From contig CM055893.1 of assembly GCA_029582165.1 (NCBI GenBank), positions 28,733,679-28,797,678 of the forward strand: a stretch of 64,000 bases of DNA. The letters run 5' to 3'. Below the pieces are notes generated by a model, which saw only the letters and a program-made list of their open reading frames with translations, did no database searches and was not told the DNA's origin. The stretch's first letter is position 1, and every line of letters starts with the position of its first letter. A program made the translations under genes and the position numbers. Of the stretch, positions 58,761 through 64,000 are shown piece by piece. Source of the stretch: Portulaca oleracea. Lineage: Eukaryota > Streptophyta > Magnoliopsida > Caryophyllales > Portulacaceae.

Positions 58761-59659
58761 CAAAAATATCTGCTCTTGAAAGAATGATCACTTTCCGCAC
58801 TGTGCATCTACCTGATTCAATATCGTCAGGACCAAATCTACACAAATCCACACAAACAACAACGTACAAGAATTAGCAACATATGCAATAGTTAAGTTGA
58901 TCATCATAAGTAATGTGTACAAATTGCTTATAAATTAGTGAATTACCAAGGAACGTTACCTATAAATGCGAACTTCTGTACATTGACTGGACCCATTGGA
59001 GTCCCCTAGAATGCCGACATTTATTGTGTCCTTTGTAGTACATGAAATTGGAAACGACGAAACATACTCACTTAGTTACAGCGTGTCAACATGAAATACA
59101 TAATCAAATACACCTTACCAAAATTGACAACGACATTTAACTTGTACCTGAGTTGCAGAAATAAACGCGGTCACATCAGCAACGAAACTATTTGTCGCCT
59201 TGGATTCCTCTTCCTTGCTTTGGTTTGGTTGTTTTTCTTTTTTGCAATGCTCACCTTTCTCTTATTCCTCTGCCGCTTTTCTCTACTTCCAGGGGGTTTT
59301 GTACCACCCCTTCCAAGTTGTCATCTTCTTCTCCAACACGACTACCATATATAGGGCCAACAACATCCTCAACAACTTCTTTAGCATTTCCAAACAACTC
59401 TTCGCAAAAAGCCCTCGTTTTGTGGTTAGTGGCAGATGCAGTTACCAACGTAATAAATTTGCGCACCATTTGCAATCGCCAGACGGATGCGGAAGTGTCG
59501 GTTGTTGCATCCAATAACTTTTCATGGCTATAGTTCCCCCACGGCTTAGCATGTTTCCTTCATCTACCCAATATGTATTTGTCGGGAATCTTTTCTACAC
59601 AAAACAAATTGAAGATTCTTAAGACATGATAACAGAGGATGCCCATCTCAAAACTTCTT
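58761..59659 (-). pseudogene. FAR1/FRS-like MULE transposase, C-terminal part, interrupted by element E
   Basis: Minus strand. CKKF followed, after a one-base insertion, by EMGILCYHVLRIF corresponds to the CxH half of the SWIM zinc finger of MULE/FAR1 proteins. EKIPDKYILGR then TGA (59560-59562, where the family has Trp) and RKHAKPWG is the hallmark just after SWIM. The frame continues 59514-59251 (WRLQMVRKFITLV), then basic residues. Possible further exons lie near 58965-59035 and 58761-58840. The 5' side is cut by element E's LTR at about 59664, so transposase and zinc-finger N-terminus are absent. Confidence 0.7.
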
Positions 59660-59664
59660 GCATG

Positions 59665-60905
59665 TGTGTTCGGTTGTGGTAATTTGGGGTTTAAGAAGTG
59701 TAAGGGTTGTCGAATCCACAGGGATGGTGTGTTAGGTTTTCGGGAAATTGGTTTGGAAAGGTTTTCAAATTGCAGGAAGTAGTAAATAATTAAACTAATT
59801 AAACTAAATTAATTATGAATTGAAAACAAGAATAAGAAACCAAACCTAATTAAAGAAATTAAACTAGAAAACAAGAAAACAAGAACATAATCAAGAAAGC
59901 CATTAAAAACACTGAAGAATGAAGAATGTAAAAACCGAATTTAATACTGAAATTAAGGAAACGAAATTATACCTAGCATACATTGTTCTAATCTTGAATC
60001 TTCAAATCTTGAATCTTGAAACCTTAAATCATTAATCACAGATCTTCTCTCGAGCAAACAAGAAAAAAACGTGATTTGGATTACTAAGACTGCTCGAATC
60101 CTCACCTGAAAGGAGAATTCGAGGAACCTTAATCCTCCTCTTCACTAAAAATCGGGTTTTTGGTGGAACTAATACTAATGAAATTGAAAATACAAGAAAG
60201 CAAAAGAGAACAAGAACTTTGAAGAACTAATCACTTGCATTAATCTAAAAGGGTTGAATTACAATTGAAGAAAAATTAGAGAGAATGGAGAAACTAAAGA
60301 AAAACCTACGAACTAAAAAAAAGAGCTGCCTTCTCTTGTATACAACGGGGTGTATTTATAATGAAAAATAGAAGAAAAGAAACACTACGTCGTGAAATTA
60401 GCGGCAACTTAAAAATTTGGATCGGCGCTAAATGGACGCCGTCGTCTCTGATTCCACCTTTTTTGTTGCTCTCTGACCGAGGCGCAGGTAGCGGGTGATG
60501 AAGCGCTGGTGGGGGGCAGACGCCACCAGGGGGTATATGGACGCTGGTGGGGAGTCAGACACTACCAAGGGGTAAATGAACGCTGCTGGGGGGTGCTGGT
60601 GAATGTTGAAGCTGTCGAGGGTTAGTACCCCCTGGTGGGGGGTTTTTGGACGCTGCTGGGGGTTACCCCCTGGTGGCGTCTAATTACCCCCTGGCGGGGG
60701 GTCTTGGTCCCAATCTCTCTTCCACCTTTTCCATTATTTTCTTCATTTCTTTCCTCATTTTCTTCATTTTTCTTGGCTTTTCTTCACTTTTCTATGAATT
60801 TCCACAAAAATTTGTAAATCACACTAACTTTCCAATCAAGTGAAGAAATCACAAGCAAAAATATTCAATTTATGGTCTTAATTCGGCTCAAAATGAGACC
60901 GAACA
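59665..60905 (-). mobile_element. Element E 3' LTR
   Basis: The minus strand starts TGTTCGGTCTC at 60905; the left edge is taken at TGTGTTCGG. TATA box TATTTATA lies at 60353-60360. Upstream of it (60480-60702) are repeated GACGCTGGTGGGG phrases and foldbacks ACCCCC-TGGTG-GGGGGT (60627-60643) and ACCCCC-TGGCG-GGGGGT (60686-60702). Confidence 0.7.
60480..60702. repeat. U3 GC-rich repeat and palindrome cluster (element E)
   Basis: GACGCTGGTGGGGRG and ACCCCCTGGYGGGGGG motifs recur six or more times. They form a Gly/Pro/Trp-rich open frame that is not a gene. Confidence 0.75.
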
Positions 60906-60921
60906 ACACTCCCACACAAAG

Positions 60922-60942
60922 GTTTGCTCGCCCCGAGCAAAC
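60922..60942 (-). other. Hairpin upstream of polypurine tract (element E)
   Basis: GTTTGCTCG-GGG-CGAGCAAAC on the minus strand, a perfect 9-bp stem. Confidence 0.85.
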
Positions 60943-60995
60943 AAAAAGAAAAATAAAGAGAAAATAAAACTAAACTATCCTAACTCCTTTTCGTA

Positions 60996-61105
60996 GGAAT
61001 CACGGTTGCATTTACCATATGCAACAAGCCCTTTAAACCCCTTGGCAGCCCAAGTGGACGAGGAAGGTCTCGTGAGGGTTTATAGCAACTATACCCACAA
61101 AAGCC
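60996..61105 (-). other. Conserved non-coding block (element E)
   Basis: The plus strand has TTGCATTTACCATATGCAA, AAGCCCTTTAAACCCCTTGG and GTCTCGTGAGGGTTTATAGC. Matches 24567-24680 (complement) and 26731-26832. Confidence 0.7.
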
Positions 61106-62700
61106 AAAGAAAAAGAAAAGAAAAAAAGTAGACCCGGATTAAAAAAAAAAAGGAAAAGACTCAAGAATGAAAAAGGAAGAAAAAATAAAAGAAATAAAAA
61201 GGTTACAAATACAACGAAACACCCCCTCAGGCTAACCAATCAAACACATCAATCCATCAAGTAAATACCAAGATCAATCTGAAAGAGAACAAAATCAGTG
61301 TACAAATAGATAGAATGAAATTTTCGAAATTAAGTAGAGAGAACAAGTACTTTAGAGGTGAAAAACCGCCAACAGACTTAAGATAAATGCAAATATGCGC
61401 GATTGGTTATGGGCGTAGGCCAGTCAAAAGAGCAAACCTCACTTTAAGGGAAAAAAAATTAAATGCTCAAACACTCAAATTTGGATGTGTATGTGGGTTT
61501 TTCTCATACTCAGACCAAAAGAAACAACCTAACATAGGTTTGGTAAGAATCTCGCTCTCTACTGCTAGTATGCAAATACACAAGTGACAATCAAGAGGAA
61601 TTTTTAGGGTTGTAAGGAGGCTTAGGTCAGGGGAAAAGAGTTGTAATATTTGGGTATGAGGAGTTTAGAGAGTCATGCTTGGATTGATATTCAATAAGAA
61701 TTTGATCTCAACTCACCTTCATGCTTAATGTATGCAAGGAACTCAATTCTCCCTCATTAAGAACAAAACACCTTATCAATCTTTACAACCGGGTCAAAGG
61801 CTTTCACAAATCTCAAATAAATCTCCTTGATCACCCTTTTCTTTTGAATTCTTTTCTCATTTTTTTTTATTTTTCTACTTCTCTTTTTGGTGGGTGATCA
61901 GGGAGAAGAAACGCTAATGTATAAACTTAGCCTTGACTTAGGTTCATATATTATAACAACACAACCAAACGGCTAACTCATAAATAATTAGGATATGTAA
62001 TGTGTCCCAATTCAATTAAAATCAAAATTACACCCCCAATATCTCCATTCCATTTACAGCAACACCGAACCAATTTTCACTCTCGGAATAATGAACTCTC
62101 ACAACATCCAAGCAAGGCAAAGGGTAGGAATTAATAAAGGCCAAGGCTTGTATTGTCAGGGTTTCATCACAAAAAGAAAGGTAATCAAAGGCTAGACGGG
62201 GCTAAAGAACGGTAATAATATTGTTAGGGAGGCTGTTTGGCTATGTAGTTTAATAAAGAAAAGAATGCCTCAATCATATTGTCACAATATGCAATGCAAA
62301 GATGCAATTTCAAACAAGATGCAAAACAAGTTCTAGAGGTGCAACTAATGGTGGAGTCACTCAGGAAATAAAAGAATTGATAAAAGTGATCAATTCATAC
62401 TTTTAGGTTATGTGGACTCACGGGATAGGGCTCATTCAACTAAACCTAGCCCAAAGATTTGCGGCACGCATATTTACACTTACTAAGTTAGTCAAAGCAG
62501 TTGCACACACTATTCATTACTTGACTCAAAATCAGAATATTTGCAAATTCAGTTTCAAAAACTTTTAAGTTTTCAACCAAACTTTTCAAGGTGAATCAAG
62601 ATAAACTGAAAGTCCAATTGGTTTACAAATCATCACCGAAAGTGTTCCGGACAGACTAAACCTAAAAATTTTTAAAAATTTTGCCAAAAACTAGTAAGGC

Positions 62701-62870
62701 GCTTGTGTCACCCCACTCCCACACAAAAACTCTACAATGTCCTCATTGTGAATAAGGCGACACCACACAAAAGAAAGAAAAAAAAAACACTCAAAAGAAA
62801 AGAAACTCAAGCCGGCATGCATGCCTCCCCCACTCCTACACAAAAAGGCTGACAGTGTCCTCATTGTAAT
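62701..62870 (-). other. Internal purine-rich motif, two tandem copies (element E)
   Basis: The minus strand carries ACAATGAGGACATTGT then GTGTGGGAGTGGGG (62701-62750), and a diverged copy ACAATGAGGACACTGT then TGTAGGAGTGGGGGAGG (62828-62870). Confidence 0.65.
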
Positions 62871-63126
62871 CAGAAATAGAGATAAGCAAGCACCCAAAAG
62901 AAAAGAAAAAGAAACACACCAAAAGAAAATAAAATAAAATAGGGAAAAGAAAGGCCAACTCACTAACTCAAATAAGAAGACAAAGAAAGATATTACCTGG
63001 ATGGTTTCTTGCCAAAAGTTTCAATCCTTCTCTCTTGACAAAGCAAGTTAGGAGCAGCACTCAAGAAAAATTAAGAAAAGAAGGGTTAGATATACAATAT
63101 ATACAAGAATCTCAACTTACCTTCCT

Positions 63127-64000
63127 TCAAACACTAGGTGGATCGTGGAATGTGATACATTCCACGTCGGCAATATCAGGAAACTCTAAGAAAGGTTTCA
63201 ACCTGTGCCCATTCACTTTCCACACAGAATTGTTAGATGGGTCCTTGATCTCAATCACTCTTGAAGGAAATACCTGAGTCACAATAAAGGGTCCAGTCCA
63301 CCTAGATCTCAACTTTCCAACAAACAAGTGTAATCGGGAATCATAAAGGAGTACCTTTTGTCCCGGGAAGAAAGTCTTTCTATTAATGATCTTATCGTGT
63401 AAGATTTTAGACCTCTCCTTAACTCCTCAAGCTCACAAAGTGTAAGTCTCCTCACCTCACCAGCTGCTGACAAATCAAGGTTAAGGGTTTTTAAAGCCCA
63501 CCAGGCTCTATGTTCAAGCTCTACAGGTAAGTGACAGGGCTTCACAAAGACAGCTCTATAGGGTGACATCCCAATGGGGGTTTTATAGGCCGTTCGGTAG
63601 GCCCACAAGGCATCAATCAGCTTAACAGAACAACCCTTGCTATTCCTAGACACAGTTTTCTCTAAGATCTGTTTAATTTGCCTATTGGAGACTTCTGTTT
63701 GACCATTAGATTGTGGATGGTAAGTAGTGGTGAGCCTATGCTGAATTGAGTACCTCTTCAGTAAGACCTCAAAGGATCTATTGTTGAAGTGGGTCCCCTG
63801 ATCACTAATAATGGCTCTAGCTAGGCATCCTAAATCTAGAAAAGATGTATTCCCTAAGGAACTTGGTCACTACTTGAGCATCATTTTTCCTAGTAGGGAT
63901 AGCCTCTACGCACTTAGACACATAATCAACAGCCAGGAGAATCATTCATTCCCAAAAGAATTAGGGAATAGTCCCATGAAATCAATACCCCACACATCAA
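63127..64000 (-). pseudogene. Element E integrase (Ty3/gypsy, Athila/Tat type), partial, frame-shifted
   Basis: Integrase joins element DNA to the host chromosome. The minus strand starts at the window edge with DVWGIDFMG, the first catalytic Asp at 63981-63983. Frame shifts follow near 63945 and 63835. [15 protein letters not shown] carries the second Asp (63801-63803) and [19 protein letters not shown] the catalytic Glu (63693-63695). Next come [18 protein letters not shown] and [14 protein letters not shown] (63309-63653). After another frame change, 63127-63327 holds the GPF-type C-terminal module ([28 protein letters not shown]). All three catalytic residues are retained, but the frame is broken at least three times. 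Confidence 0.88.

Larger units (their letters stand above)
45200..59664. mobile_element. Probable MULE-type element carrying Ulp1-like and FAR1-like genes
   Basis: The Ulp1-like peptidase pseudogene (plus) and FAR1-like transposase pseudogene (minus) converge. A dispersed motif close to AATGCATCATTT / AGTGCATCTTTT occurs on both sides of the nested CACTA element (about 45680, 52997-53240, 55312-55400, 57620-57690, 58295-58600), tying the flanks together. Ulp1-carrying MULEs are known in plants (Kaonashi-type elements). Terminal inverted repeats were not identified, and the right side is cut by element E, so the limits are approximate. Confidence 0.45.
60906..63126 (-). mobile_element. Element E non-coding 3' internal region
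   Basis: Polypurine tract (60906-60917, minus GTGTGGGAGTG), hairpin (60922-60942), conserved block (60996-61105) and two copies of the purine-rich motif (62701-62750 and 62828-62870). The part 61260-62650 shows no gene. Order and content parallel elements B and C. Confidence 0.6.
59665..64000 (-). mobile_element. Element E: Athila/Tat-like retrotransposon, runs off window end
   Basis: 3' LTR (about 59665-60905), polypurine tract, long non-coding 3' region and broken integrase, all in minus orientation. It inserted into the SWIM-coding part of the FAR1-like pseudogene. The 5' LTR and most of the coding region lie outside the window. Confidence 0.8.

Noticed and set aside
60480..60817. Open frames over the GC-rich part of E's LTR
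   Set aside because: Repeats of GACGCTGGTGGGG keep frames open; there is no domain and the place is U3.

Overview
The window looks like repeat-rich, probably heterochromatic DNA of a flowering plant (likely a eudicot, by inference). Every recognisable protein match is to plant transposable elements: Athila/Tat-type and chromovirus-type Ty3/gypsy gag, protease and integrase, the two genes of a CACTA (En/Spm) transposon, a Ulp1-like peptidase, a FAR1/MULE transposase tail and a LINE tail. I found no intact host gene, rRNA, tRNA or CRISPR array. Element letters A-H are mine.

Layout. 1-4224 holds two minus-strand LTR retrotransposon pieces: F (3' LTR plus 3' internal end) fused to A (gag, tRNA-Asp type primer site, 5' LTR). 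A sits in a LINE tail (4225-4475). 4973-41757 is best read as one minus-strand Athila-like element, C, flanked by ATAAG/ATAAA and blown up to about 36.8 kb by later insertions. Its 3' LTR is split by G (5747-17701, Ogre/Tat-like, two 2.2-kb LTRs, no coding region, large tandem arrays), which contains a solo LTR, H (8378-10170). The same LTR is split again by plus-strand B (18065-26300, gag only). C's internal region is split by D (28998-38087, gag-protease only, initiator-tRNA-Met primer site), and D's 5' LTR is broken by a composite insert (32311-37402) ending in a CACTA-like terminus. C's 5' LTR closes at 41757.

41758-45200 is AT-rich with MITEs, including a clean Mutator-like foldback with a 10-bp target duplication (42719-43230). 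45200-59664 is a probable MULE-type element with a plus-strand Ulp1-like peptidase pseudogene and a minus-strand FAR1-like transposase pseudogene. Its 5' part is interrupted by a 6,995-bp CACTA element (45768-52762) with TTA on both sides. From 59665 to the window end is E, another minus-strand Athila/Tat-like element with LTR, long 3' non-coding part and a broken integrase.

The most interesting signals are non-coding. (1) A short hairpin with compensatory stem changes lies just upstream of the polypurine tract in four diverged elements (F, B, C, E). (2) GC-rich near-perfect palindromes, different in sequence but alike in design, sit 30-380 bp upstream of the TATA box in the U3 of nearly every LTR; D carries exact copies of the motifs otherwise typical of A, B and C. 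(3) B, C and E share an ordered set of conserved non-coding blocks between gag/pol and the 3' LTR.
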